A DNA stretch of 64,000 nt from Teratosphaeria epicoccoides (GCA_021401465.1 JADDMT010000027.1:273058-337057), one strand, 5' to 3'. Shown: positions 41,958 to 53,880, counted from the stretch's first letter. Notes: generated by a model not told the origin, from the sequence alone. Program-made: numbers and translations.

Positions 41958-43206
41958 TCACCTCTCGGCAAGCATGTTTCTGATACTCGACCAGTACCCT
42001 TCGTGCACCCGCTCCTTCACCTCCTCCTTCGCCAGCCACACAAACTCTTTATCACCAAAGATACTCTTGGCCACATCCGCCTGCCCAGCCATTATTCTCG
42101 CCTTCATGAAGAACACCTTCTCGCCAAACTCTTCGCGCTCCTGCCCTTCTTCGCCTGAGCGGGCTTTCAACGAAGTGGGGACAAGAGCATTGCCGGTCAA
42201 CGTAGTAAGGATGCCGGATGGCGGGGAAGAGGGATCGGAGGGAGCAGGAAGAGAGAAGTGGCGAACGTAGTGGCCGACGGGGTGGCTGCCGACGAGCCAG
42301 GTGTTCATGTTGATGCCGGCGGCTTGGACGAGAACGCGCTCGGCAGCCTAACTCTGTGTTAGCGTTGCGCCCGGAGACACACTCGTTGAGCAAGCTTGCC
42401 TGTGCCAAGTTCTCTTTTCCCCACACTCGATCCTCTGGGAATCTCCATCGTCCTTCTCGTGTCTTCACCAACAGATATAGACTACGGTCCAACTTGCGAT
42501 TCAGGCTCGTCAAGTCACCTGCTCTATCCGCCTCTGTGATTCTCGGCATCGGCCTGTCGATCGCGACCTTAGTCACTGCTTTTCTCTGCCCCTCTCCCAC
42601 CCCGGCATCTCCCCCCACAGTCTCACCACCCGTCGCAGCATCTCCCACCTTCTCGCCCTCTACAATTTCCTTTCCCTCCGCATCTCGTATTAGCGCATCA
42701 ACTATCTTGTCGGTATCTGCCGTGCGATCTCCAACCAAAACTTCGTCGTTCCACCCTTCGTCACTGTAGGCGTTGTAGACGCCAATGTCGCGTGCTGGAG
42801 TCTGCCGCGCCTTGATCTTCCGCTTCCACTCGTTACCCGCCGGCGTACCTTTTGTGTAGTAGAAGTAACGCGTGAATGGTAGGACGAGGCGCTCGTTCAG
42901 TCGTTTCTGATAGAGATAAAAGGCTTTCTCGAAGGATGTGAGGTCGCGTGTGATCAAGGGCGGCCGGGAGAGGACGGGGGCAGCCTTAACCTGGTAGGCT
43001 TTGCGCGGCGCTGTTGAAGTGACCAGCGGAATGTACTTGCTCGGCTGTGGCGGGGGCGGTGATGCACCTGACGATGTTGCCGCTGCTGCTGTGGCAGTTG
43101 AGGCATGTCGGCGAGGCTTTTCGAGGGCGGCACGATGTCGGCAGGTCATGCAAATGTGCTCGCTGACGGCTGTGACTCGCCGCGCGCTCTTTTGACCTGC
43201 GTTCAT
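41958..43206 (-). CDS. MRPL17: Mitochondrial large-subunit ribosomal protein mL46
   Basis: mL46 (yeast Mrpl17, Nudix-fold) is a mitochondrion-specific subunit of the large ribosomal particle. Exon 1 (43206-42400) and exon 2 (42347-41958) give 398 residues. The intron 42348-42399 starts with GC rather than GT: the exon ends CAG, then GCAAGC, with a GCTAAC branch point and TTAG acceptor, phase 0. Splicing gives ENLAQ-AAERVLVQAAGIN, matching the family's conserved region. The frame before it contains SFEKAFYLYQKRLNERLVLP and SLYLLVKTREGRWRFPEDRV. Exon 2 has NTWLVGSHPVGHYVRHF, GEKVFFMKARIMAGQADV and FGDKEFVWLAKEEV. The frame extends upstream only to a GTG, so I use the ATG at 43206. An Ala/Thr/Arg-rich presequence fits mitochondrial import. 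Confidence 0.92.
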
Positions 43207-43874
43207 CTTGTGGATGGACAGCTCGATACTGATTAATGGCACTCCTGGCCCATATCAACTCAATGCCATCTCATCTTTTGCCCGCGGGAAAGCCAAGCCG
43301 GCAACACCCGTCCTCCGTGCTCGCATCGAAACTTCCAATCATTTTCATCTCTCTTTTCTTCGCAACATGGCACCTTTCACTTATCTCCAATCATGCTTCA
43401 TGATCCTTGGCTTTTTGGGCATTCATGGTGCCCAAATCATTCGCATCGCAGTTTATTTCGCTAGCGGCGCCTTCGAATATCCAAAGGAATGCGGTTAGAT
43501 AGATACTGCTGACATCTTAGTACGTTGTAACAATGATCATTTTGCACTGCCAACAGGGACGCCAAGGCACGAGCAGTGGCCTCAGAACTCAGTAATATGC
43601 TCAGATCCGGCGCTCGTGGAACTTAGTATTGACCGCTACTTATCAACAGAGTGACGTGGATGGCATTTTCAATACGAAGGCGTAATCGTGCATTCACCCG
43701 TCACACAAATAAATATCAGCACTTCTCACATGTCACTGAAGTCAAAGTCTGTTGAAATTGCAAGGACCATCGAGCCAGATTGAGTATTGGCATACTCCCC
43801 GAAGAAGTCAAGTCAACACCGCTGCATCTCAGACAAATAACCGAACAGTGACAGCCATGTCATCGTGTCAAGCA
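43207..43874. other. Intergenic upstream of mL46
   Basis: This holds the mL46 promoter region. A 43-codon frame at 43367-43498 has a hydrophobic stretch but no further support. No repeat is seen. Confidence 0.35.
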
Positions 43875-44922
43875 TCATAACCTGACTTCGCAACTATCTC
43901 GACCCAGCTTAGGGCAGCACGTCCCCAGTCCAGCCGTCCTTGGCCCCACAACCCAGCCCCCCATCTCATCACGACTGGGCTGATAACTTCTTTGTACGCG
44001 GCACCTACGCGAACGCGCGAAACGCATGAAGAGCATGACTCCGCGGATTAGCGCGGGTGCACTGCGCGATACAGCCATGACACTCATCGATCGCTCATCG
44101 TACTGGGCGGTGGACGAAATGAGAGTCCCAGCTGCATCCTTTGCCGCCTCCTGCAGTTTCATGATGCGGCAGATGGCCTTGTCGAGCGGATCATCGAGTC
44201 GGCTAGGGAGGAAGTGACTGATGTGGTGAAGGTCGTCGCACTTGCCGCAGATCCTGTACACGTAAGTGGAGGAGAGAATTCTGACTTGCACGCGACAATT
44301 AATATCTTCGCGGATCCACATAACATCGACAAGGGTCAGAACTTCCTCGTGCTGCTGTGCAGTGCGACACAGTGTTGGCCCCCTGGGAATCAAAGCAGGG
44401 ATCTCTTCGTCCTCAGGCTCTTCTTCTTCGCGGGCCATGATGCCGTTGTGGAGCCCGTCAACGCCGTCATCATCCTCGTTATCTTGGCCAAGAGCGTCAC
44501 CGGTGACGGCCATGCTCTTGAGCCAGCCATCGTTGCCGTCAAGCGTCGAAGGGTTGTAGTTGGCGTCAAGGTCTCAGACAGCGTCATCACTGCTGTCAAG
44601 CGAGTCACTGCGCTCAGGCGAGTCAACACTGGGCTCCTCTAGATTGCTGCTGACAGGCGCCTCGTTGCCACCAACCGCGTCACCGTTGGACAGCCCCTCA
44701 CCACTACTGACCGGCACGTCACTGCCGTCAGGGGCTACCTTCTCGTCAAGCGCAACTGCTCCATCAGCTCCGATCTCGTCACTGCTGGATATCCCGTCAC
44801 CGCTGCTGACAGGCGTCTCACTTAAGGTGGTACCGGAAATGGTCGCAGCCATGTCACCAATCATCGAAAACGCCAGTAGTACAACGAGGAGCCTGCCGAG
44901 TCCGTGCGCAGGTCGAAAATAG
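43875..44922 (-). pseudogene. Acidic Ser/Asp/Gly-rich reading frame split by one TGA
   Basis: Two open stretches (44945-44574 and 44513-43875) lie in the same minus-strand frame and are joined through a TGA at 44574-44576. No other stop occurs for about 350 codons. The first part repeats PVSSGDGISSSDE and PVSSGEGLSNGD-like units; the second has acidic NEDDDGVDG and AREEEEPEDEE, then a less biased region with RICGKCDDLHHISHF. The first part opens without an ATG near its hydrophobic start (LGRLLVVLLAFSMIGDM), so a true N-terminus is not established. I do not recognise the protein. The TGA could derive from CGA by deamination. Long open frames can persist in acidic low-complexity DNA by chance, so confidence is modest. 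Confidence 0.35.
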
Positions 44923-45121
44923 CTGCTATGACGCCTTCTGCACAATTGACGTTGTAGCCTTCGGTCCAGGATGCAACGTTTGGCACTGCGCCTCCAATGG
45001 CAGCGTCAAGGGTTGTCAGAGGTATTGTGCGTGCCACCAGGCCCGCATAGGTGTTAATGAAAGTCTCAACCCACTAGATGACAAGGCAATCGACGCCATA
45101 GCCGGCTCTACGATCACTTGC

Positions 45122-45710
45122 TCATGCAGATGCTTGGCCATGATACCATTCGCAACAACTCCGGCTGTCAGAACAGGTAAACATGCATCCCGCCCACCCT
45201 AAACCCATCACAATCGCTGTAGCAAATTGCTGAGGGACGGTCTCCCATTTCGAAGGATTTGCAAAGACGCCACAGAGTAGAGTGTATGCTTTCTTTGTCT
45301 GCAGCTGCCGATACTTGACGCAGCTGCTCTTAGCGAATGCTCGCTGTAGGACCTTTCGGTGCAACTTGAATCGTGGACCCCATCTCAGTAGTGTCAGCGT
45401 CGCTTGCCAGCCCATGACTTCAGAAGCACAAATCGAGGGCGATCGCGGTACTTCGCTCCTCGCTTGTTCAAGAGATCTATAGCAGCTTGGACGCTGTTTA
45501 TGACAATGACCGGCTGACTCTGAATAAAGGTCAGTCGGCTCTGAATTCAGGCTGTGCTATTATAATGACTGACCAGCATGTTGACATATATAACGTTAGA
45601 GTCTTACTCCTTTGCACATTCCGCATATGCTTGTTCCGGATTGTCTGTCGGTACAACTCGAAGATGGCGTAGGATTGGTTCTCCAGGAGGGCCTGCTGCT
45701 ACTTGGCGCC
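45122..45710 (-). pseudogene. Cytochrome P450 relic (N-terminal third only)
   Basis: Reading on the minus strand, frames in succession give GPPGEPILRHLRVVPTDNPE and AYAECAKE, then a stop where a Tyr is expected. DSNVIYVNML follows, then after a short disrupted duplication QPVIVINSVQAAIDLLNKRG and AKYRDRPRFVLL. A shift then leads to LLRWGPRFKLHRKVLQRAF, ANPSKWETVPQQFATAIVMG and loss of homology. These are the proline-rich hinge, the first beta strands and helices B to D of a microsomal fungal P450. The oxygen-binding helix, ExxR and the heme-cysteine loop are not found downstream, so only a 5' fragment remains, with at least one stop and two frame breaks. The original substrate cannot be inferred. 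Confidence 0.7.
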
Positions 45711-46740
45711 ACATATCCTGCAATATGCGATCACCAGAAAAGCGACACCCACGGTCAGAATCAGGTCGCGTTCTGACGAGCTCGCGGTGTTCCGAACCGA
45801 TCCGTTCCAAGGTGTCACTTTCCGGATGGCTATACACCAAGAAGTGTTCGAGACTCAACCGCTACAGCCAGGTGGATTTACGTATGAGAGAGGCTTGATG
45901 CCGCGTGGTGAGAGTCATGAAGACTTGCCACAACGGAGCAGCTCAAGCCAATGATGAGCATATCGAGGGCACGATGCCGCTTATGATGCACACGTCTGTG
46001 CCATCCACGTTGACGAAATGATCTATAGGCACACTCTCGTCCATCTGAAATATATTGATCAGAATTTTGTTGCAGCGGGCCGGCAGCCTCTCGGGCGCCC
46101 GGGTTTCGAAGGCGTTCGCAGACCAACGGCGAGCATACTGTATAATGCACGGAAGGCACCGAGGGTCTCAGGCAAGGCATCTTTTGGTTTGTCGACCATG
46201 ATCGCCTGAGCAGTAGCGGATCTGACCGGCATTCACAGACTAAGGAGGTGGCTCGCCGTGTGAGATTATGACCGACACATGCGTGTCACATTCACGTTTC
46301 CATGTCGGATCTGTACCTCTACGTATCGAACCGGAAGACTTTGGAAACCGTCCAATCCCGCACACGGGAATTCATCAAACTTCTTCCGACATTGCGCCCG
46401 GATACTCCTGATATCGCAGTCGCGGCTATCCTCCAGCAGAAGAACGATGCCGATTTCAACGTTCAATTTTACTGACCTTGTCCGGCCAGATTCACCGATG
46501 CCACTTTCATCGCTCACAGGAATGAGACTTGCTATCAGCTCCGTCCAGCCTCTCACGATAGCCAATGTAGCTGTCCATGCCTTTTCTCCAACCATGGACA
46601 GTCCCTTCCCACACAGGAGTGGGATGGTTGCAACGACCGATAACGCTACACTGCTGCAGCGATGGCATTCCTCTGACAGACCGTGGCAATGATTGGTGTT
46701 GGAGCAATTCTCATGGATTTATTATTTCACGAAAGCCAGA
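45711..46740. other. Unassigned sequence next to the P450 relic
   Basis: Overlapping frames up to 137 codons occur on both strands (46266-46692) without recognisable motifs. Given the neighbouring relics, this is probably decayed sequence. Confidence 0.35.
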
Positions 46741-46741
46741 C

Positions 46742-46853
46742 GGTGCTTAAAATCCATCGTGTCTGAGATGCAGTCTTGAGAGCGGATTCAGCCAGGTGCT
46801 TAAAATCGTCGTGACTGAGATGCGGTCTTGGGAGCGGAACATTATATCAGCCA
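46742..46853 (+). repeat. Two-copy direct repeat, 53 and 59 bp
   Basis: Copy 1 (46742-46794) and copy 2 (46795-46853) both run from ggtgcttaaaatc, through cgtg and ctgagatgc, gtcttg and gagcgga, to tcagcca. They differ by point changes, mostly purine transitions, and a short insertion in copy 2. A third partial start (ggtgaac) follows. Confidence 0.75.
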
Positions 46854-48990
46854 GGTGAACGATAGTCTGAGACAAGGTCTCGAGACATTCGGCTTGCTCG
46901 ACCATATTTCAAGTAATACGCGGCTCACTGGCGGGCTTCCGGTGATCATTGGCAGATCCTCTTGAATTTGGTGTTCGCTGGCGGCACCTGATAGAAACCA
47001 TTCTACCATGCGCTGGCCGCCTTATGTCAGAGAAGATCATCCACCTTCGCATTCACCTTCATATCCACCACCTTCGTCTCTACAAAGTAGAGCAGTCGGC
47101 TGGCCGGCTCCTCTAACGATGAAGAACCTGGCCACTCATGCCGAGCAGTCGAAAACTCGGCCCTACGATCGTCAAGGCTATCGCGTTGTGACAGGCTATC
47201 ATAGACCAGCTCCAGAGTGGGTGAGTAGATGCAACGCTGGACACGTAGTGTGGACATCACTGACTTTGGGACTTGACAGGGGCTTGGTGCTGCCATCCAG
47301 CGGTGGGTTCTGCTCAGAAGTCCGGACGAGCGTATGGACTATGATGTCTGGGTCGCTAATGGGAGCAACGGGTGGGTGAAGGATTCATACACCCAGCGAT
47401 ATGTGCCGAGAAGCTGGTCTGGACGGTCAGGCCTTGCGCCGAAGACATGTTGGTTGTAGATCTCCGAGTCGCGGAGCCTTTGGAAGAGCGCTGTCCGATT
47501 GATGAGATCAGTATTCGGTTATGAGGGCTAATTCGCTTCGACTGTCTTGTGGAAGTAGGCTATGGCACCAAGATGGTCGTGATCCGGCATGGAAAAGAGA
47601 ACTCGGACCAGAGCGCAAATTTGCTCATTATGAAGAGAGACAAGTTGATGCTGCAGTAGAACCGCGCCGCAGCTCCGAAGCCCAAGCCGTTCGTGAAGCA
47701 CTTTGTCCTACGTGGTCCTAGAGGCCGACAGGAAGCAGCAGAATGGCGTCCGGCGGTTTGCGGCATGATGGTCTGTCCGAGTCGTACTGCCTGTGGCTTC
47801 CACCATGTTCACACAAAAGTCTTCTTGTTGGCTTAAGGTATCCATGTCAAAAAAGGACACAATGCTTGGTTGCGGCACAATAGCGAACGTCAAGCTGTGG
47901 CACTTGCTGACTCCGAATAGGATGGTCTTGCACACCATCTTGCGCGGCCTGTTTTCAACTCAAAAAAGTACTGGAGCCCGGCGTTTGTAGCCGAAAGAAG
48001 TTATTGCACTCCGTTGCGGAAAATACGCACATGTTGCCCGTCGAATGCTGCATCGATGTACGCCCTTTTCGTGAGCCATGCGGTTGCCTTCTCGCCTCGT
48101 TGCGAGCATCGTAAGCAGCTTTGTCCCGACAATTGTCTGCGTTCTCCATCGTCTCATTCTCGACAAGCGGTGTCCTCGTTTGGTCGATTTTCACAGTCCC
48201 CACATATTGAGTCAAAGAAGGGTCATCGAGTACCAGAATCAGTCTGGAAATGATGCCTTCCTCTTCGAAGCAAAAGTAGCTGGCTCCGTCATACCCCCAA
48301 ACAGGAACTCGTTGCTGATTAATGCAACAGTCAAGCCGCCACAACCAACAAACCTCAGGACGGCTCAATCCCTGAGCTATTGACAGCATCGAATCTTGCT
48401 AACCACGACCGCCAGCAAGAACCTGTTGTCGACGACACATTCAACGATCGGCAAGTACGTGCACTCGCGCAACGGTTCCTAGCTCCCGTCTGCGTCCGAG
48501 GCTGTGCAGGAGTTCAGAGCTCCGATCTCAATTTTGGTCCTGTCATGCAAGCCTGGCTCCAGTCTCGCGACGACCAATTCACGTATCGTTTGGAATATAG
48601 TGGTTCCAGAACCAGATCGAAGTGAACGGATGTATCAAGTGGCACATCGAAATGGATACTGGTTCGAGCAATGCTTCGTAGGTGACCGTCAGAAGTTGGG
48701 TGGCGGTCCGGTGGAGCAATTACTGTCGAATGTTGGCGACATGTCCAGGTGTCCGGTCGTTGGGCATAACGCAGATTGTCGCTGCACCGTGTCTCCTGTG
48801 CGTTTACAACGATGCAGGGAATGTGTCGACCGTGAAGATCTTGGTCAACAGTACCTTTGCTCACCGGCTGCAAACTCATTGATATAATACATTGCCGAAG
48901 TTGCATTGGAGGCACTGCTGTCTCGTCAATTCAGTTTGCATATGAACGTACAAACGTACGAATATGCTAACAAACCTCGAGCCCGCTCTT
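46854..48990. other. Probable decayed sequence, no supportable gene
   Basis: Short frames with plausible protein-like stretches occur on the minus strand (for example QHVFGARPDRPDQLLGTYRW near 47.4 kb and LDDPSLTQYVGTVKIDQT near 48.2 kb), but each is interrupted and none is recognised. They may be remains of one or two genes. Confidence 0.3.
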
Positions 48991-50488
48991 TCAAGCATAC
49001 CATCCCGTCGCACTAACCTGAACACGCCGTTCATCCTGCCGGTGGAGTATCATCGGCTGCTGTATCTGGAAAGCCTCCACCAACTGCTTCCACAGTCCGT
49101 AATCCAATTCAATGACGGCCTGATGTCGTTTCGACCGCATCTTGCTGCGCTCTGCTTCCGGCAGGTCGGCAAGAGATTTTGAGGCTACTACACGGAATAT
49201 TAGCACAGATTGTTGTGAGGTGGTTGATACGGGGCTTACTCAAGGTTGGCAACCCCTCGTCATCGAAGTCAATCGCCACGGCACCTTCCTTGATTAGGAA
49301 GGAGACGTAGAAGATATTCTCTACTGATTGACCGAAACTTCGCGGGTTGATGACATACTCGAAAAGTGAGACTTGACCGTTTGACGAGAGGCGGCACTTC
49401 CTGAGCATTGCTTTTCCCCGCGGAGTCTGGAGATCCTCCACAGTGAACCCAGCCCTCTCCACGGCTGCCTGCGCATCATTGGTGAATCTGATCAGTCGTT
49501 GCCGGATGCGCGTACAGACTGCTTGGAGCCCGTTCTCGTCCGATTGTTGCATGTCTTCTTTTGTGAGCGCTTCAGGTCTGGCCTCTCGGCCTGTGTCCCG
49601 AACTTGTCTCGCTCGTCGCTGTGTCTGGACCCGGACTCTCTTCTCGACTGACAGTGGGCCTAGTAGGAATGATGGCACAGGCGGCCGGACGTTGTTAGGA
49701 AAGCAGGCCACACGACCGAACACCTCCCAGTCCAGTGGCCCTCCGGCATCCTCGTCTTCCTCCTCGTCACCCCTACCTCGCGGCAGCCTCGAACTCGATG
49801 GTGCTGCGACGTTATCCTGACTGGACGGTCCGCCGTTCCGCATGAAGGCCATGCATTTTCGCAAGAATTCGTCGACGTCTACGCCAGTCGACGAGTCGCC
49901 TAAAGCGAGCTGAGCGGATCTCTTGTGGGCCAGATCGGAGACGTTGACCATAAGCCGAGAGTCCAGGGTCGCGTCATTGGTCTGCTTGACGCCTTTGTAT
50001 GTGCGATTTGCTCGGTGTAGGATATCGGTGAGACTCTTGCTATCACCGCGAAGAAGCTCGTCGCGCTTTTCTGCATCATGGTCAGCAGGCTTCCTGCATC
50101 AGGCTTGCTAGCACTCACCGGCAAACTCGCGCTCGAGCGCTCTGCTCTGTCTCTTGACCTCTCGCCGCTCATCTGGATCCTGATTAGGGTCGTAGTGCTT
50201 TGTAAAGTCCTTCACGTCGTCCGCGCCCTCCTCTTCTGCTTCCTCAGTCGCGTCTCGTGGCGCATTGACGCGCTTTCTCTTCTGACCCCGCGCATCGCTC
50301 GTGTCGGAGTTGGGCGTCGGGAGGCTGCAATGCGATTCGCGCGACGGTGGAGGCATGTCGCGTTCCTTCCCTTTTGATCGTTTTTGTGGGTCAGGATCGT
50401 AATTTTCTTCGTCGCTCTCGAATTGCGGTGTCGCGGAACCGTAACGGGAAGACGAGACGTGAGAGACGCGCGTGCGCAATCGAGCCAT
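48991..50488 (-). CDS. NSE4: SMC5-SMC6 complex kleisin subunit Nse4
   Basis: Nse4 bridges the heads of Smc5 and Smc6 and binds Nse1 and Nse3 in DNA repair and replication-fork maintenance. Three exons: 50488-50119, 50070-49240 and 49187-48991, with introns of 48 nt (GTGAGT to TGCAG) and 52 nt (GTAAGC, GCTAAT, GTGTAG). These give 465 residues in frame throughout. The N-terminal 120 residues are charged and disordered. The kleisin N-domain begins near SLTDILHRANRTYKGVKQTN, then VDEFLRKCMAFMRNGG, DWEVFGRVACFPNNVRPPVP and SFLLGPLSVEKRVR. The C-terminal winged-helix signature is SLFEYVINPRSFGQSVENIF-YVSFLIKEG. The final exon supplies HQAVIELDYGLWKQLVEAF. The start at 50488 (MARLRTRVSHVSSSRYGSATP) is conventional. 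It is divergent from VPS34. Confidence 0.94.
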
Positions 50489-50998
50489 GTCGCCTGCGAG
50501 ATTCCGGCACAGTCAAGGGGTTTGTCGGAGGCGTCAAATGCAGCGAGTGCTTGAGCTGATTATCGACACGGTCGCGGTTGCCAAAAAATACGTCCGACTT
50601 GTGACGATCCGCCCAACCAAGAGCTATGGCTGGTCGATGGCTGCGCGCGGCGCTCTGACGCGACGCGACAACGAGTAAATAGACGCAACGTCGATAATGT
50701 TGATTTGTTGATTTGTTGATGTTGAGGTGGTGATATGTGGAAGTTGAGGTCATCGTCACCGATGATTGACGCGAACCTGGAAACGCGACTGCCTCCTTGG
50801 CGTCCCTGAGTCATCCCGCATCTGGCATTCGACCAACACAGACTACGTGTACAGTGGTGATGTGTGAGAAGGTCTCAATTGATTGATGATCAACTGCAAT
50901 TCACGATAAGAGATGATTGATGATCAACTGCAATTCACGAGCGGGATAAGCCAAAGTCACCATCATCAGAGGTGTCCACGTTGTCGTCGCATTTGCAG
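50489..50998. promoter_or_regulatory. Divergent promoter region of NSE4 and VPS34
   Basis: These 510 bp between two start codons must contain both promoters. A run of tgttgattt words lies at 50700-50720, and a perfect 26-bp direct repeat lies at 50881-50940. No factor site can be named with confidence. Confidence 0.5.
50881..50940 (+). repeat. Perfect 26-bp direct repeat with 8-bp spacer
   Basis: Copies at 50881-50906 and 50915-50940 are identical (they begin gattgatgatcaactg and end caattcacga), separated by taagagat. Each copy includes ttgatgatcaa, an inverted repeat centred on TGATCA. The pair sits 59-118 bp before the VPS34 start codon. Confidence 0.85.
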
Positions 50999-53880
50999 AT
51001 GGAGCCGTTCACGTTTGCAAGCTCCTCCCAGGTGGATCTCGAGGTAGCAGTCAAGGTGTGGGTCGCCACTCGCTTTAGGTATCATTCCATATGTCGCACG
51101 AGTTGACATGTGATAGTAACCGCCTGGAAGGCTATGAAAAGCCATTTCCATACTCAACGCTCCTCAAGCGCCCAGACTTGCGCCATCGAGGCAGCAACCT
51201 CAGCCCCAACAGCGAGCTGTATGTCACCGTCCAGCCCTTTGCAGGTTCAAAGCCGCTGGCGGTCCATGCGCAGACCCCATACAAGCATTTCAAGAATGGC
51301 CGAATATGGAATCAATGGCTCAAGTTACCTGTCAATTACCAGAACACCCCCGCTAACACACTGCTGGCAATCACGGTCTGGGATTTGAGTCCCATCAATC
51401 CGCAGGGTGGAGACAGGAATCATCATATTCCATTCGGAGGTACGACCATCCCGCTGTTTGACGAGAATGGCACTCTCCGCACTGGAAGGCAAAAGTGCCG
51501 AATCTGGAGGCACAAGGTCGCAGACGGCTTCTCTGACAGCACAACACTGTGGCAGGAGCCCAAGAAGCGCGGCCGACGAGGCCAGGGTGAGGGGACCGTC
51601 ATCGTCGATGAGAAGCAGTCACGTCGAGAGGCCGAGCTCGAACGACTGTCCAACCTCATTAAGAAGCACGAGGTCGGAGAAATCCCCGAAGTGAAATGGT
51701 TGGATCAACTGGTCTTCAATAACATGCAGAAACTCGAAAGGCAGTCAGTGCGGGACATGATACAGTCCCGACAAGCAACCAATGGCGACTTGGAGGCATG
51801 CGCTGACGGCGACCCTGACCATGTCGATGGCGCTTTCTTCCTTTACATCGAGTTCCCACGCTTTGACCATCCTGTCGTCTTCACAGACCATGAGTACAAG
51901 GCGGCTTCCATGTCAAGCATCCGCATTGAGCAGACTCAGCCTATGACAGGTGTCAACTTCAAACCGCCGCCAGAGGTGCAGCCAGGTCCGGGCATTCACG
52001 CGGATGGAACCAGCACCGATGCGGATGCAGCCGGGGCTGGACTGATTCGCACCTACGACCCTGAAGTCGGATTCGCCGACAACCCTGCCGAGACCAAACA
52101 CCGCCGTCTGATTCGTGGACAGCGCAATGCTCTGGACCGAGACCTCAAGCCAAATCCGAAGATGCGAGACTTCCTAAACAGAATTATGAGTTACGGACCG
52201 ACTGTGGAGTTGAGTGACAAGGAGAAGGACGAAGTCTGGCGCTTCCGGTTCCATCTTACTCGCGACAAGCGAGCTTTGACAAAGTTGGTAAAGTCGGTGA
52301 ACTGGCAAGAAGCACCAGAAAGCCGACAGGCAATCGCTCTGTTGCCGAAGTGGGCAGAAATTGATGTCGACGATGCACTCGAGCTACTTGGACCCAGCGT
52401 CCAGGACCCATCGATACGAGCCTACGCGGTGGACAGGCTACGCAAGTCTGACGACGAAGAGCTATTACTGTATCTGTTGCAGCTAGTACAGGCTCTAAAG
52501 TTCGAGCCACAACACAGTAACAAGGGATCAGTTCCGGACGACACTGACTCATCACTGACATCATTCCTCATCGCCCGGTCTGCCGCGAATCTCAAGCTTG
52601 GCAGCTATCTTCATTGGTACCTCATGGTCGAGCTGGATGATCATGCGCCGACTCATACTGTGGAAGCTGAGAGAGATAGAAAGTTGTTTGCACGTGTCAG
52701 CTACGACTTCATGCGCGAGCTGGATGCATCTGCAGAAGGTCAAGCCCGCCGAAAAGTTCTGCTCAGGCAAGGCGAGTTCATCACTGTACTCAACAAAATC
52801 AGTAAGAACATTCGCGACTCTCGCGGAGACAGACCAAGGAAGATTGAGCACTTGAAGAAGGCGCTTGCAGATCCAAAAAATGACATGTTGGTGTTCGAGC
52901 CGCCATTGCCACTCCCTCTCGACCCCGAGATCAACATCACTGGCGTGATACCTGACGAGGCAAATGTCTTCAAATCTACGCTCTCGCCGCTCTATGTTAA
53001 TTTCAAGACCCAGACTGGCGAGAAGTACCCTCTCATCTTCAAGACGGGTGACGACTTACGTCAAGACCAGCTCGTGATTCAGATTATAGCTCTCATGGAT
53101 CGTCTGTTGCGGAAGGAGAATCTTGACCTCAGGTTGACCCCTTATCGTATTCTCGCCACTTCGATCCTCGCGGGCGCCGTTCAGTTCATTCCCTCCACTC
53201 CGCTCTCCGGCATCATGTCCAATCCTAAATACAAATCCTCGATCCTCGGGTATCTGCGCTACCACAGTCCCGCCTCTCCAGACACAGGTGGTGGCCCTTC
53301 GATTCTCGGAGTCCGCAAAGAGGCAATGGACACGTACGTCAAGTCTGTTGCTGGATACTGCGTGATCACCTACCTGCTTGGCGTGGGCGACCGCCATCTC
53401 GATAACCTATTGCTGGCGCCTGATGGACATTTCTTCCACATCGACTTTGGATACATCCTTGGTCGTGACCCGAAACCCATGGCCCCTCTCATGAAGCTCA
53501 GCAAAGAAATGGTAGAGGGCATGGGCGGGATGCCTGCTCCTGTGACTAATGTTGGTACAAATCAAGCCCAAGCACTGCAGCAAAGCGAGTCCCAATTCGA
53601 ATCGTTCCGGCAATACTGCTTCACGGCATACACGACACTTCGCCGTAGCTCGTCTCTGATCTTGAATCTGTTCGCGCTAATGCAAGATGCGCATATACCT
53701 GGCTTAGATGCATTTGGGTCCGGAGAGGCAGTGAGAAAAGTGGAAGAGAGATTCAAATTGGATGTGGGAGAGGATGAAGCACTGATGTTCTTTGGGCAGC
53801 TGATTGAAAGGGAAATGGGAGCTTGGGGGGCAGCATTGATTGACCGACTGCATGGGCTGACGCAAGGCTGGAAGGCTTGA
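50999..53880 (+). CDS. VPS34: Phosphatidylinositol 3-kinase Vps34
   Basis: Vps34 makes phosphatidylinositol 3-phosphate on endosomes, vacuole and autophagosomes, in complexes with Vps15 and Atg6/Vps30. A first exon 50999-51057 (MEPFTFASSSQVDLEVAVK) joins 51117-53880 across a 59-nt intron (GTGGGT, TTGAC, GATAG; phase 2), giving 940 residues. The spliced N-terminus reads into NRLEGYEKPFPYSTLLKRP, as expected for the C2 domain. A helical PIK domain includes LTKLVKSVNWQEAPESRQAI. The lipid-kinase domain has KTGDDLRQDQLVIQII, the catalytic GVGDRHLDNLLL near residue 775 and HIDFGYILGRDPKP about 20 residues later. It ends with the usual short amphipathic HGLTQGWKA tail. All catalytic residues are intact. 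Confidence 0.97.

Noticed and set aside
43367..43498. 43-codon frame with a hydrophobic stretch, divergent from mL46
   Set aside because: Too short, and nothing besides hydrophobicity supports it.
48361..48915. Several partial protein-like frames on the minus strand
   Set aside because: Each is broken by stops within about 60 codons and none matches a family I can name.
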